Below, piece after piece: positions 13,218 to 22,974 of a DNA stretch of 64,000 nucleotides (position 1 is the stretch's first letter; each line of letters opens with the position of its first letter). The notes under the pieces were generated by a model. That model was not told where the DNA came from, searched no databases, and worked only from the letters and a program-made list of their open reading frames with translations. The stretch covers positions 40,420 to 104,419 of the forward strand of contig NZ_JAHCVJ010000010.1 of NCBI RefSeq assembly GCF_018476885.1, read 5' to 3'. The translations under genes were made by a program, and so were the position numbers. Source of the stretch: Geoanaerobacter pelophilus. GTDB taxonomy: Bacteria > Desulfobacterota > Desulfuromonadia > Geobacterales > DSM-12255.

Positions 13218-15449
13218 ATGACCCCTATGAAGCGCCAGATCCATCTGATCGTCCAGTATTACCGAGCCGCTACCCCTGAGCGGCAGGGGGAGATCGATAC
13301 CTGCCTGCGGGAAAACCTGCAGAATCCTTTGATTGATGCGGTTCACCTGTTGACGGAAGAGTTGTTTGATCTTACGGCATTTTCGAATACAGAAAAAATT
13401 AAGCAGACGGTTATCAGTGAGCGCTTGACCTTCGAGCGGGCGTTTAAGTATGCCAACACCTGGCCTGAACCGGTTATCTGGATGCTATCCAATGCGGATA
13501 TTTATTTTGATGATACGCTGCGGTTCCTGGTGAAGGTGGATTTCAGCAACCAGATTTTTGCACTGACTCGGCATAACATCATGCCCGACGGCAGTCTGGA
13601 GTTCATGCCGCCGGAGTACGCTCACGGCAGTCAGGATGTGTGGATATTTACGGCACCAGTACCTGTAGAGAAGATGTTTACGAGTTTTTATCTGGGGATA
13701 CCGGGTTGCGATCACCGGATTGCTTACGAGTTTGTAAATTTCGGATTTGTGGTGCTGAACCCTTCTTTGATGCTTGTTGCCCGGCATTTGGATAATCTGA
13801 ATCCGGTTGATATTCACACGAGGACAAACCAGTATGTTTCATTGATGAATGAAGAAGCCTACAGTTCTGGCAGGGCGGTTTGCCCACCGTATCAGTATTT
13901 TCTCTATCCGGGGGAAGAACTGATGCTGTCACATGAAACATTTGTCAGGATAGTCGGCCTGTCGGAAGCAAAACGGCAGTTGGAGTGGGATAAGGAAGCA
14001 CTTGATTCAAAAAAGAGGCATCTTGAGACAGAAAAGACTCAGCTGATTCGTGAAACCTATGAGTTGAGGCGAATCATTAAGTCTAAAGATGAACAGATTT
14101 ATGCATTGCAGAACTCGCTCAGTTGGCGGGTAACCGCGCCTCTGCGGCGCTTGGGGCACACTTTTTCGGTCAGCGCTACACCAACCCCGTTGCATCATGA
14201 AAATGCCGCCAATACTATGACACTGGATGAAATGGCGAAGTTAGTTTCTCAACAGCCAGCAACAAAGCCGACTATTCTCTTGCTTGATTTCAACCTTGGC
14301 GGCGGCTCAGGTCTCTACTCTCGCAATATGATTGCGCATATGGAGCAGCAGGGCCATAAGGTGGTACTGCTGGAGTATCGCTACGGCGTGAAAGATTATC
14401 ACGTCGAATGCCACACTGGGCAGGAAATAGAGGATGTCCTCTTCCCACCAGATCTCGCAGGTTTTTTCCCCGATCTCCTAGAAAAACTGAAAATAGATTA
14501 TGTAATTGCCTGTCAATTGGTTTCTTGGCCGGATACCGAAGCTGTTCTGAACACCATCCGGGAATCCAGGACTCCTTATATTGCCCTTGTTCATGACTAT
14601 TTCATGGTCTGTCCCAACTGGACGTTGTTTGATTATCAGGAGAACTATTGCGCTGTGCCTGATGATCCTGCAGTATGCGCCACCTGTCTGGAAAAACTGC
14701 GGAGGCTTGATGTGCCGCTGGAACATCATACCGGCACAAAGAGGATCGAACCATGGCGGAGTGCAGCGGGAGCATTTTTGAGCCGGGCAGAAAAGGTCAT
14801 CTGTTTTTCAGAAGCATCAATGAAGATCATGAAGCGAGCCTATCCGGAGCTTGAAAATATGCTTGTCAACGAGCACAGCATTCCTGAACAGCACCTTTTC
14901 ACATGGCAGCAGCGGAGTCTGCCGGAAGACGGACTGTTAACGATTGCAGCTATAGGCTCTATCGGTGTCCCCAAAGGGAGTAAGTTGATTGAGCAGCTAT
15001 TGAATGACAACCGCTTGTCGGGGCTCAATTTCAGACTGGTTGTCATCGGGGTGATACTTCCCCCGCCGTCTGCCAGTGACAGACTGGTAATTCATGGCAG
15101 TTACTCTCGTAAAGATCTCGGCACTCTTATGGAGCAGTACAAGGTGTCTGTGGTGATAATCTCAAGCGTCTGCCCAGAAACCTTTTGTTACTCTGCATCA
15201 GAGGCGCTGCTGCTGGGGTATCCTGTGATTGCTTGCAATTTGGGCGCACCGGCTGATAGAGTACGCAATTGCGACGCAGGATGGGTCGCTGATGCCCCAT
15301 ATATTGACGGCCTTGTATCGGTGATCAGCCAGATACTCGCACATCCGCATGCTGTTGAAAAGAAAAGTCTTAACACGAAAAAATATACTCCGGTATCCGT
15401 AGAGAGGCATTTAGCCGTCATCTCCGGGTGTTTACAGGGTAACTACTGA
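13218..15449 (+). CDS. Two-domain glycosyltransferase (N-terminal domain + GT4)
   Basis: About 743 residues. Start options are ATG 13218 (chosen; GGTGA upstream), ATG 13227 or GTG 13185. Residues ~1-260 form a glycosyltransferase-A-like domain (IHLIVQYYRAA..., then MLSNADIYFDD with an acidic motif). A coiled-coil linker follows (~265-310), ending in SWRVTAPLRRLG, a typical tail of polysaccharide-locus enzymes. The C-terminal ~400 residues are a GT4 (GT-B) domain: GGGSGLYSRNM donor-side loop, a four-cysteine insertion (C-x12-C-x8-C-x2-C after HDYFM), and the E-x7-E type CPETFCYSASEALLLGYPV motif. First gene of the locus on the + strand. Confidence 0.8.
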   Translation: MTPMKRQIHLIVQYYRAATPERQGEIDTCLRENLQNPLIDAVHLLTEELFDLTAFSNTEKIKQTVISERLTFERAFKYANTWPEPVIWMLSNADIYFDDTLRFLVKVDFSNQIFALTRHNIMPDGSLEFMPPEYAHGSQDVWIFTAPVPVEKMFTSFYLGIPGCDHRIAYEFVNFGFVVLNPSLMLVARHLDNLNPVDIHTRTNQYVSLMNEEAYSSGRAVCPPYQYFLYPGEELMLSHETFVRIVGLSEAKRQLEWDKEALDSKKRHLETEKTQLIRETYELRRIIKSKDEQIYALQNSLSWRVTAPLRRLGHTFSVSATPTPLHHENAANTMTLDEMAKLVSQQPATKPTILLLDFNLGGGSGLYSRNMIAHMEQQGHKVVLLEYRYGVKDYHVECHTGQEIEDVLFPPDLAGFFPDLLEKLKIDYVIACQLVSWPDTEAVLNTIRESRTPYIALVHDYFMVCPNWTLFDYQENYCAVPDDPAVCATCLEKLRRLDVPLEHHTGTKRIEPWRSAAGAFLSRAEKVICFSEASMKIMKRAYPELENMLVNEHSIPEQHLFTWQQRSLPEDGLLTIAAIGSIGVPKGSKLIEQLLNDNRLSGLNFRLVVIGVILPPPSASDRLVIHGSYSRKDLGTLMEQYKVSVVIISSVCPETFCYSASEALLLGYPVIACNLGAPADRVRNCDAGWVADAPYIDGLVSVISQILAHPHAVEKKSLNTKKYTPVSVERHLAVISGCLQGNY

Positions 15450-15464
15450 TTTCAAGAGGATTTC

Positions 15465-16622
15465 ATGCACATTTTTACTAGCGTTACTGCCAACTACGTC
15501 CCCAAAGCACGGGTGCTTGCCAAGTCGGTCAAAAAACATCACCCCAAGGCGCAGTTTCATCTGCTTCTCTCGGACAAACAGCCTGAGTGGCTGCATGAGA
15601 AATCAGAGCATTTCGATTCAATAATCAATATCGATGAGCTATCAATACCGAACAAGCAGGCATGGATATTCAAGCACCGGCTTGTGGAGTTGTGCACTGC
15701 GGTCAAGGGGTTCGGGTTCCAGGAGATCATCAAACGGCACAACCCAGATAAGATAATCTACCTTGACCCGGACATTACGGTGATGTCACGGCTTGACAGC
15801 ATTACCGAGAGGCTTGACAAATTCAGCATTCTGCTGACTCCTCACCAGACAGAGCCGGACACTGATCTGCGGGCGATTGTCGACAATGAAATCTGCAGTC
15901 TGAAACACGGGATCTACAACCTCGGCTTTGTCGCTATTCGTAACTCTGATGAAGGCAGGCGCTTTGCCGATTGGTGGGCCAAGCGGTTGGAGCATTTCTG
16001 TTTTGACGATATCCCAAATGGCCTGTTTACCGATCAGCGTTGGTGCGATCTTGCCCCGTCGTTCTTTGAAGACCTGCTGATAATGCGGGAGCCGATTTAT
16101 AACGTCTGTACCTGGAATCTTACTCAACGGAAGGTAACAGGTAAAGTGCCTGACGGACTGCTGATTAATGGACAACCTCTTTGTTTTTATCATTTTTCCG
16201 GATTCGATAGTGGGGCACAGAAAATGATGCTTGATCTGTATGGCAAGGATAGCCCCGTTCTGTATGAGCTGAGGGACTGGTATATCAATGAATGTTCAGT
16301 TATGGGGCAGGACCAATACGGGACAACGCCTTGCATGTATGATTGTTTCAGTGACGGCACAAAGATTTCTAAGTCTCATCGTTACATTTACCGAAAAGAT
16401 CCTGCTTTAGCGACAAAGTTTCCTGATCCGTTCAAAGTGAGTGTTACAGACTCTTTTTTGAACTGGTACAAGAACACTTACAAGGACAGCAATATTATTC
16501 TGGACAATATTGAATATCATGAGTTACTCAATCTATATATGGCTGTGCTTAATGATGTTACATTAATTCGCAATTCGAAATCTTACAAGATCTTGAAGGC
16601 TTTGGGGATAATGCATGTGTGA
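15465..16622 (+). CDS. GT8-like glycosyltransferase
   Basis: 385 residues; ATG 16 bp after the previous gene. The GT-A fold is suggested by the opening HIFTSVTANYVPKARVLAKSV and the metal-binding YLDPDITV (DxD near residue 108). The acceptor-side motifs NLGFVAIRNS and FTDQRWCDLAP and a late CFYHFSGFD (conserved His in GT8-like enzymes) follow. It should transfer a hexose from a nucleotide sugar with retention, on the cytoplasmic side. It is part of the same rightward series as its neighbours. Confidence 0.75.
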   Translation: MHIFTSVTANYVPKARVLAKSVKKHHPKAQFHLLLSDKQPEWLHEKSEHFDSIINIDELSIPNKQAWIFKHRLVELCTAVKGFGFQEIIKRHNPDKIIYLDPDITVMSRLDSITERLDKFSILLTPHQTEPDTDLRAIVDNEICSLKHGIYNLGFVAIRNSDEGRRFADWWAKRLEHFCFDDIPNGLFTDQRWCDLAPSFFEDLLIMREPIYNVCTWNLTQRKVTGKVPDGLLINGQPLCFYHFSGFDSGAQKMMLDLYGKDSPVLYELRDWYINECSVMGQDQYGTTPCMYDCFSDGTKISKSHRYIYRKDPALATKFPDPFKVSVTDSFLNWYKNTYKDSNIILDNIEYHELLNLYMAVLNDVTLIRNSKSYKILKALGIMHV

Positions 16623-16697
16623 GGAGTCCCTTGAAAAGTCAGTGCAACAACAAACCCGGATTATTGACGCATACCTTGATAGGGGGCCATTTACTAC

Positions 16698-17996
16698 ATG
16701 AATATTGTCGAGACTAGTACGGACAGACTTTCAAAGTGGTTTTGGAGTCATACGCCGGTAACTATACAAAGGTTGCGTTCGCAGAATCTTACTGAAGCCA
16801 ATTGGCAGCTATGTCAAACTCAGGAACGGAACCACTCTGAATACTGCCCGGCTTTCCCGGAAATGCTTGAACTGGAATTGACTAAAGCATGTAACTTCAT
16901 GTGTACGCACTGTGGAACGCATGGTTCTTCTGATCAGCATCGAACAAACAATAAATCAACTCCCATAGACATAGCCCTTCTCGACCAATTAGCGCAAGAT
17001 GTTTTTCCATATCTCAGGCGTATTTCTCTAGTCGGCGAGGGCGAGCCGTTTATGGCTCCGCGATATCTTCTGCTCCACTTATTCAAGCAACTTGAACGCA
17101 CTAATACGGGCCTGGATATTTCGACCAATGGGGCTCTGCTGGACTACGAGTTGATGTTTGCTATGCTACCAGTACTAGGAGATATCTGTTTTTCATTGGA
17201 TGCTGCAACCAAGGAAACTTTTTATCTCGTGCGTCGTTCAAAAGACTTTGATTCAGTCATTGAGACGATAAAGAAACTTGCCAGTTTGAAGCAATATGCC
17301 CTAAGCGACAGGCGCCGGTTCCAGATTCAACTTTCATTTGCTCTGCGAAAAACTAATTGCTCTGAATTGATCGATTTTCTGCGAATGGCTGCTGAATTAC
17401 AAGTCGATGGTGTTTATGTACGGCAACTCTTAGTGCATTTCCCCTCAATGGCATCTGAAACCTTGATTGACAAACCGGAGATCCTTAATCCCCTGATCGA
17501 ACAGGCTTCGCGAGAAGCCGAGAAATTAGGACTTTCGGTCTTTCTTCCCGCACTCATCAATGACTCATCACATGTGATTCATAGTGCGCCAGTGATAGAA
17601 GTTTTGAGTGAGGCAGAAGTTCCGCAGAAGCAAGTACCAGAACAACCATTGGATGCAAACCCACAAAGTAAAAGCCGTGTGAACTGTGCTTTTCTTTGGC
17701 GCTGCATGGGAGTTCGCTCAACCGGGCATGTTTTTTCTTGTGGTTGCTTGAGTGCTCCACTTATAGGTGACATTAAAACAAATAGCCTTGCAGAAATATG
17801 GAACTGCGAAACTTTGAGAGATATGCGCAAGAGACTGGATACTGAAGACCCCCACCCGGCATGCAGTCATTGTTGGTACCGTGAGGTGTCATATTTTGAT
17901 TCATTTGAAGGATCCGATTTTTCTCTTCAAAACGTCAGCCAACCAAAAGAAAAAACTTACGACGATAGCTCTTTCAATTCAAAGGACGAAGGATGA
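16698..17996 (+). CDS. Radical SAM/SPASM domain protein
   Basis: 432 residues. The radical SAM cluster motif CNFMCTHC (CxxxCxxC) lies near residue 64, followed by LVGEGEPF, the SAM-binding glycine stretch. The C-terminus has a SPASM-type cysteine set (CAFLWRCMGVRSTGHVFSCGC ... ACSHC) for auxiliary Fe-S clusters. By family such enzymes modify peptides, sugars or alcohols by radical chemistry. Inside a glycan locus a sugar or glycan modification is likely, but the substrate cannot be told. Its last codons overlap the start of a deleted gene (17993). Confidence 0.82.
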   Translation: MNIVETSTDRLSKWFWSHTPVTIQRLRSQNLTEANWQLCQTQERNHSEYCPAFPEMLELELTKACNFMCTHCGTHGSSDQHRTNNKSTPIDIALLDQLAQDVFPYLRRISLVGEGEPFMAPRYLLLHLFKQLERTNTGLDISTNGALLDYELMFAMLPVLGDICFSLDAATKETFYLVRRSKDFDSVIETIKKLASLKQYALSDRRRFQIQLSFALRKTNCSELIDFLRMAAELQVDGVYVRQLLVHFPSMASETLIDKPEILNPLIEQASREAEKLGLSVFLPALINDSSHVIHSAPVIEVLSEAEVPQKQVPEQPLDANPQSKSRVNCAFLWRCMGVRSTGHVFSCGCLSAPLIGDIKTNSLAEIWNCETLRDMRKRLDTEDPHPACSHCWYREVSYFDSFEGSDFSLQNVSQPKEKTYDDSSFNSKDEG

Positions 17997-18199
17997 AAAT
18001 CTACCTTATAAATTAATACTGTATAGTGTGTTGGCACAATTTAAGGACCTACTATATCTGCAAATCCGAATCAGGCACAAACTACATCGACGTCAACCGA
18101 CGCACAGTAGAAATCGTCCACCAGAAAGACGCCGTCATCACCAAACTTTACGAATCAATCTCCTGGAAGATTACCGCACCGCTTTCAGAAGGTTCATGA
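17993..18199 (+). pseudogene. Relic of a deleted glycosyltransferase-locus gene
   Basis: An ATG with a good ribosome site (AAAGGACGAAGG), overlapping the radical SAM stop, begins MKIYLIN and stops at once. From 18035 another frame, without any start, continues to TGA at 18199 and ends ESISWKITAPLSEGS, the coiled-coil/SWKITAPL tail seen in locus enzymes such as the 13218 product (SWRVTAPLRR). The middle of a gene has been lost, leaving head and tail. Confidence 0.7.
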
Positions 18200-18260
18200 C
18201 AAGCTGTTTGGCTGATCGATAACAATGTAACCTTGTCAGTCCCAGCTGCGAGATGCAAAG

Positions 18261-20636
18261 ATGGCCAACCACATGCCTGATTCACTGAAAAAAATACTGC
18301 TTCCCCCCAACAGCCGTCGTCGGCTGCTTGTAGACCTCATCTCCCGCGCCGTTGCCCAGCCGCGTGATTTCTTCCGCTATGTCAATTTTTCTTCGCTCCG
18401 CTATTTCCTGAATTATTTGAGAAATACCGATCCCGAGCTCGTGGGGAAAATGGTTGACGAGGTTCTGGCGCGCGACAGGATGCAAGGTGACAAGGCGGCG
18501 CAGATCAACCATCACTTCCTTCAGGTTGTTGCTGGAGAAAGCAGCCGTTCGAAGTGTGTTCCTCGGTCTACACAGGTAGATATTATCATTCCGATTTTCA
18601 ATGCACCGGATCTGACTGCGGCGTGTATTGCCAGCGTGCTGAACAATTCGGAAAACTGCCGGGTTTTGATTGTCGATGACGCCAGCACCGACCCGCTGGT
18701 TGCCGGGGTTATAGCTGCTTTGCAGGCGGTGCCTGAGCGAGGCATAGAACTAGTAACGCATCGCAATGAAAGCAACCTCGGCTTTGTGCGCACCGTTAAT
18801 CATGCGGTTGCCATGACCAGTAATCATTTCGTCATCCTCAATTCCGATACTGAGGTCCCTCCAGGATGGCTTGACCGGCTGTTCGCCCCAATCTTTGCCG
18901 GGCCGGACAGGGTTGCCAGCGTAACCCCCTTTTCCAATGCCGCCATGGCCTGCAGTTTCCCAGTGCCGGACCGCGATAATCAGCTTTTCAAAGGATTAAC
19001 AGTTGCGGAGCTTGACGGTTATTTCCGGTTATTCGGAACAGATGAGCCGATTGAGCTGTTCAGCGGGGTCGGTTTCTGCATGGCGTTCAACCGGAGGGTG
19101 GTTGAACGGATAGGGATGTTTGACGCGGAAACCTTTGGCAGAGGGTATGGCGAAGAGACCGACTGGTCTCTCAGGGCCTACGATGCCGGTTTCTCTAATG
19201 TTCTGGCTGCGAACCTGTTTGTTTACCATAAACACGGCGCTTCTTTTGCTGCTGATGAGAAGGCGCGGTTGCTGGAGGCCAATCAAGACCTCTTGTGGAA
19301 ACGCCATGGTCGCCATATGCCCCGGTTGCGGGCGATGGTCAGCCAGGATGCTCCTCGCGCCATTCGCGAAACGATAATGGTTGGCATCGATGCCCGGACA
19401 AAGAATCAATTGCGGGTGGCGATTCTGGATGTGGATATCCCGGGAGGGGGTACTGTTTACAGCGCCAAGCTCTCTGAGGAGTTGCAGCGGGCCAGCATGG
19501 AGGTGGTGCATTATCGCTTCAACCATAGGCAAAAATACCTGAAGATGCAGCTGTCGAGCGATGCTGCATCTCTAAGCCTGGTATTGCCGCCTGACTCGGT
19601 TGGCGAGTTTCCTGGTTTTTTGTCATTCTGCGGCATCGATGTCATCGTGGTAAATGAGCTCTTTTCCTGGCCTGAAATATTGAAAATAATGGGATGGCTC
19701 GTATCTGGGCAGTTGCCTTATCTGGTTATGTCCCACGACTTTTTCATGCTCTGTCCAAGCTGGTTTCTCCTCGACAAAAACGGCAAATTCTGCAAAGTGC
19801 CTGATAACATGTCGCCTTGTGAGAGTTGCCTGCCTGCAAACAGCCAATCGATGCACCGGGAATTTTATGGCACTTGTCTGGATAACCCTGGAGTTTGGCG
19901 AGCAAAGGCTGGTGAGTTTCTCGCCAAGGCTCGCGCCGTAATCTATTTTTCGAACACTACGCTCGATTATTTCAAGAGAGTTTATCCACAACTAACCAAT
20001 CACTTTTTGAACGAACACCCGATCCCTAACGCCGAAAGGTTTATCTGGAAAGAGCGCCGTTATGACGGTGATGGCATCCTGCATCTGGCTGTTATCGGTC
20101 ATCTCTTCCCTGTCAAGGGTGAGCGGATTATTAAGGAGATGATCGAGTCGGAAAGGTTCAAATCCTTACCGGTCAGTTTGCAGGTGTTCGGTGAGTCACC
20201 TCTCTACCCTCCGGGGCATGTCTCGTCGGACGGCCGGGTGTCTTTTCTTGGAAGTTACCGGCAGGAGGCCCTCCCACAACTTCTTGAGCAGCACGTCATT
20301 CACGCTGTACTCTTGCCGAGTATATGTCCGGAGACTTTTTCTTACACTACTTCAGAAGCGATACTGCTCGGTTTCCCGGTTATCTGCTTCAATCTTGGGG
20401 CGCAGGCTGAGCGGGTGAGACAGCACAAATGCGGGTTGATAGTTGATGATGTCTCTGCCGAAGCTCTGCTCAACGCTGTCGAACATTTGCTGGGCAATCC
20501 GGCACTGGTTGCTGAGTTCAGCAAAAATTGCCGTCAATATGTTCCTGCGAGGGGAGAAGCGCATTATGACGCAATTGTTTCCCTGATAAAAAACAATGCT
20601 GCTATTGCCAAGATCGTAGAATCTTGCCCGGTTTGA
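18261..20636 (+). CDS. GT2-GT4 fusion glycosyltransferase
   Basis: 791 residues. After ~95 helical residues comes a GT2 domain (VDIIIPIFNAPDLT, DDAST, ILNSDTEVPPGWL with the metal-binding acidic pair, and GRGYGEETDWSLRA). From ~375 a GT4 domain begins (GGGTVYSAKL), homologous to the C-terminal half of the 13218 product. It has the same HD-F-F-M-x-C-P-x-W and C-x12-C-x8-C-x2-C insertion and a CPETFSYTTSEAILLGFPV motif. Two transferase domains in one chain suggest successive additions to one glycan. It follows the relic gene. Confidence 0.85.
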   Translation: MANHMPDSLKKILLPPNSRRRLLVDLISRAVAQPRDFFRYVNFSSLRYFLNYLRNTDPELVGKMVDEVLARDRMQGDKAAQINHHFLQVVAGESSRSKCVPRSTQVDIIIPIFNAPDLTAACIASVLNNSENCRVLIVDDASTDPLVAGVIAALQAVPERGIELVTHRNESNLGFVRTVNHAVAMTSNHFVILNSDTEVPPGWLDRLFAPIFAGPDRVASVTPFSNAAMACSFPVPDRDNQLFKGLTVAELDGYFRLFGTDEPIELFSGVGFCMAFNRRVVERIGMFDAETFGRGYGEETDWSLRAYDAGFSNVLAANLFVYHKHGASFAADEKARLLEANQDLLWKRHGRHMPRLRAMVSQDAPRAIRETIMVGIDARTKNQLRVAILDVDIPGGGTVYSAKLSEELQRASMEVVHYRFNHRQKYLKMQLSSDAASLSLVLPPDSVGEFPGFLSFCGIDVIVVNELFSWPEILKIMGWLVSGQLPYLVMSHDFFMLCPSWFLLDKNGKFCKVPDNMSPCESCLPANSQSMHREFYGTCLDNPGVWRAKAGEFLAKARAVIYFSNTTLDYFKRVYPQLTNHFLNEHPIPNAERFIWKERRYDGDGILHLAVIGHLFPVKGERIIKEMIESERFKSLPVSLQVFGESPLYPPGHVSSDGRVSFLGSYRQEALPQLLEQHVIHAVLLPSICPETFSYTTSEAILLGFPVICFNLGAQAERVRQHKCGLIVDDVSAEALLNAVEHLLGNPALVAEFSKNCRQYVPARGEAHYDAIVSLIKNNAAIAKIVESCPV

Positions 20637-20742
20637 TTATGCCTTGATCTAGGTTCAACCCTTTCTGTGTTGAGTAGGAGCAGGAAATAACATAAACTGC
20701 CTGAATTAAAACCCAATACTCCAACCTCAGGATCCTGGTCTC

Positions 20743-22974
20743 ATGCAATCAGCTAACTCCTTTAATCGAAACTCTGTTTACGCCTCTTTGGCGTTTACCC
20801 TGCTTTTTTGCATGCTGACCCTTCCCCTGCTAAGGCAGACGGTGGCACCTGTCTGGGATGCCTTGGATTTGGTCTATCCTTCGTTCTGCTATCTTGCTGA
20901 ATCTTTGCGGGATGGCCGGCTCCCTCTTTGGGACCCTTTTACCAACTGTGGCGATCCTTTTCACTCAGATCCTAACCGGCTGACCTTAAGTCCAATTGCG
21001 CAACTCTTTGCGCTACTCTTTGCAAAGCCTTCCGCCGGCTTCACTGCCTACTGGCTTACCCATTGGTGGCTCGGGGGCATCGGCATGCTTTGGCTTGCCC
21101 GCATTTTTGGTGCAGAGGCCATCGGTGCTGTTGCCGCTGCATTTTGTTATGCTTTTTCAGGATTTTTTGTCGGCCACGCCGAGCACACCACCTTTATTGT
21201 AATTGCCGCGTGGTTTCCCTGGATAATCGGCCTAGCGGAACTGTCGGTGGTGCGCAAGAGAATTTCATATGCACTTCTGGCTGGAGCGGCTTTTGGTTTC
21301 TGTGCCATAGACGGTGGTTATCCCGGCTTGATAGCTATGACCGGAGTAGCTCTGGCCTTCTGGCTTCTTATTCATCATCTGGTACCATCAACAACAGGGA
21401 GAGTAGATTCTCAATTCACGATAATAAAATGGATCTTGTTGACGTTGATGGTTGTGGGGGCACTTCTGGTAATGGTTTGGGCCCCCTACCTCAATGCTTT
21501 TTTCGTAGAAGGCGCCGGCTTCACGGATCGGGTATCGTCGCTTGACTCCAATGCTGCTATTTATGGTAACCCCTTCACTCCGAAGGCCCTGTTGTCACTG
21601 TTGTTTCCCTTTTCTACAATCCTGTTTTCAAATGTCACCAACCTTTTCAACGGAGCAAACTGGATGGGGGCCGATCTGTCCATGACCAATGCCTATCTTG
21701 GCATTATCGGCATTCCCCTTGCCTGGATTTGGCTGCGGAGGGAAGGAGATGGCAAAAAAAATCTCTGGCTGGCCATTTTCGCAGGAGTAATGTTTCTTAT
21801 TTCCATGGGTGGCTACGGAGGAATAAGGACTGTCCTATTTTACCTGGTGCCGCCTACTCGATTCATGCAATACAATGCCGCATTTCGCCTCTTCTGGATC
21901 CTCCCCCTTTGCCTTGCTGCCGGTTTGGGGGTTACGCAATTAACCAGGGATCCGGGATCAAGAAAGGTATTCCTGAAGGCTCTGATGCTCTGGCTGGGGC
22001 TATCGGCAGCGGTTGCCGCTGTTGTTGGCTGGTTCCCTTACAGCAAAGGCTTTCCGCCTGCAGACTATTTGCCGCGACTGCTTATGCCCGGCATTGTCGT
22101 TCTGCCATTGGCCCTTGGCGTTGTCTGGTTCTGGACACGGAACCGGTCACCACTTATGGACCGGATGTTTCCTTTGATGCTTGCCGGGCTGGTAGTGTGC
22201 GATCTGGGAGAACATCTCTATGTCAACAGCTTTACGGTGTGGAGTAGAGAGAATGCGGCAATTGTGCAACAACTCGAAACCAACCTCAATAAAAGAGGCC
22301 TGACCTCTCCGGGGGAGCCTCCCTCCAGAAGTGCGGAACGGCCGACAGGAAACACCAACTCCCAACAACTTACCAAGATACCGGTTGTCTCTGGCTACAT
22401 GCCTTATCACGCATTCAATTTTAACGAAACCCTTGTCAAAAGCAGGTTCATTGAGGTTTTGACCGCTCCTTACCGGTTCTGGTTGTCTCCCGGTGCGGAG
22501 CCTGTGCCGAGCAGGGAGCAGGCGCTGGCAGTTTTAACTCAAAGCGGGCTATCATCTCCAATCCCGGTATTTGTTGAAAAGAGGACCCAGTTGCCCTCTT
22601 CCCGGGTTGTGCCTGGGAGTTATGGCATTGCCCGAATTACCAGTTATGCCCCGGAAGAGGTGAAGCTTACAGCCTTTGTTCCGGGCAGCGCAGGGGCGAT
22701 CCTTGCCAGCACCGAAAGGTATGCACCTGGATGGAAGGTATGGATTGATGGGCGGCAGGAAGAATCACTGCGAATTAATTTATATTTCCGTGGGGTTCGG
22801 GTCCCTCCGGGGGAGCACTCAGTTGTTTGGAGATATCAGCCCGCTAGGTGGGTACCGCTGGTTGTTGCCGGCTACGCGACAATACTCTTGTCTGTTATTG
22901 TGGCCACTTTATTGCTAAAGCGTGATAATATCAACGCGCGGCAGCGCCTGAAGAAAAGCGGACCTTTTCAGTGA
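20743..22974 (+). CDS. YfhO-type multi-pass membrane protein (1)
   Basis: 743 residues with about a dozen membrane helices and a soluble C-terminal domain. The first loop reads DALDLVYPSFCYLAESLRDGRLPLWDPFTNCGDPFHSD, the hallmark of the YfhO family (GT-C-like enzymes using lipid-linked sugars). The C-terminal GWKVWIDG...G...PPGEHSVVWRY block is also typical. It probably adds a side-chain sugar in the periplasm. Its stop overlaps the next start as GTGA. A second, separate YfhO gene ends the locus at 39465. Confidence 0.85.
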   Translation: MQSANSFNRNSVYASLAFTLLFCMLTLPLLRQTVAPVWDALDLVYPSFCYLAESLRDGRLPLWDPFTNCGDPFHSDPNRLTLSPIAQLFALLFAKPSAGFTAYWLTHWWLGGIGMLWLARIFGAEAIGAVAAAFCYAFSGFFVGHAEHTTFIVIAAWFPWIIGLAELSVVRKRISYALLAGAAFGFCAIDGGYPGLIAMTGVALAFWLLIHHLVPSTTGRVDSQFTIIKWILLTLMVVGALLVMVWAPYLNAFFVEGAGFTDRVSSLDSNAAIYGNPFTPKALLSLLFPFSTILFSNVTNLFNGANWMGADLSMTNAYLGIIGIPLAWIWLRREGDGKKNLWLAIFAGVMFLISMGGYGGIRTVLFYLVPPTRFMQYNAAFRLFWILPLCLAAGLGVTQLTRDPGSRKVFLKALMLWLGLSAAVAAVVGWFPYSKGFPPADYLPRLLMPGIVVLPLALGVVWFWTRNRSPLMDRMFPLMLAGLVVCDLGEHLYVNSFTVWSRENAAIVQQLETNLNKRGLTSPGEPPSRSAERPTGNTNSQQLTKIPVVSGYMPYHAFNFNETLVKSRFIEVLTAPYRFWLSPGAEPVPSREQALAVLTQSGLSSPIPVFVEKRTQLPSSRVVPGSYGIARITSYAPEEVKLTAFVPGSAGAILASTERYAPGWKVWIDGRQEESLRINLYFRGVRVPPGEHSVVWRYQPARWVPLVVAGYATILLSVIVATLLLKRDNINARQRLKKSGPFQ

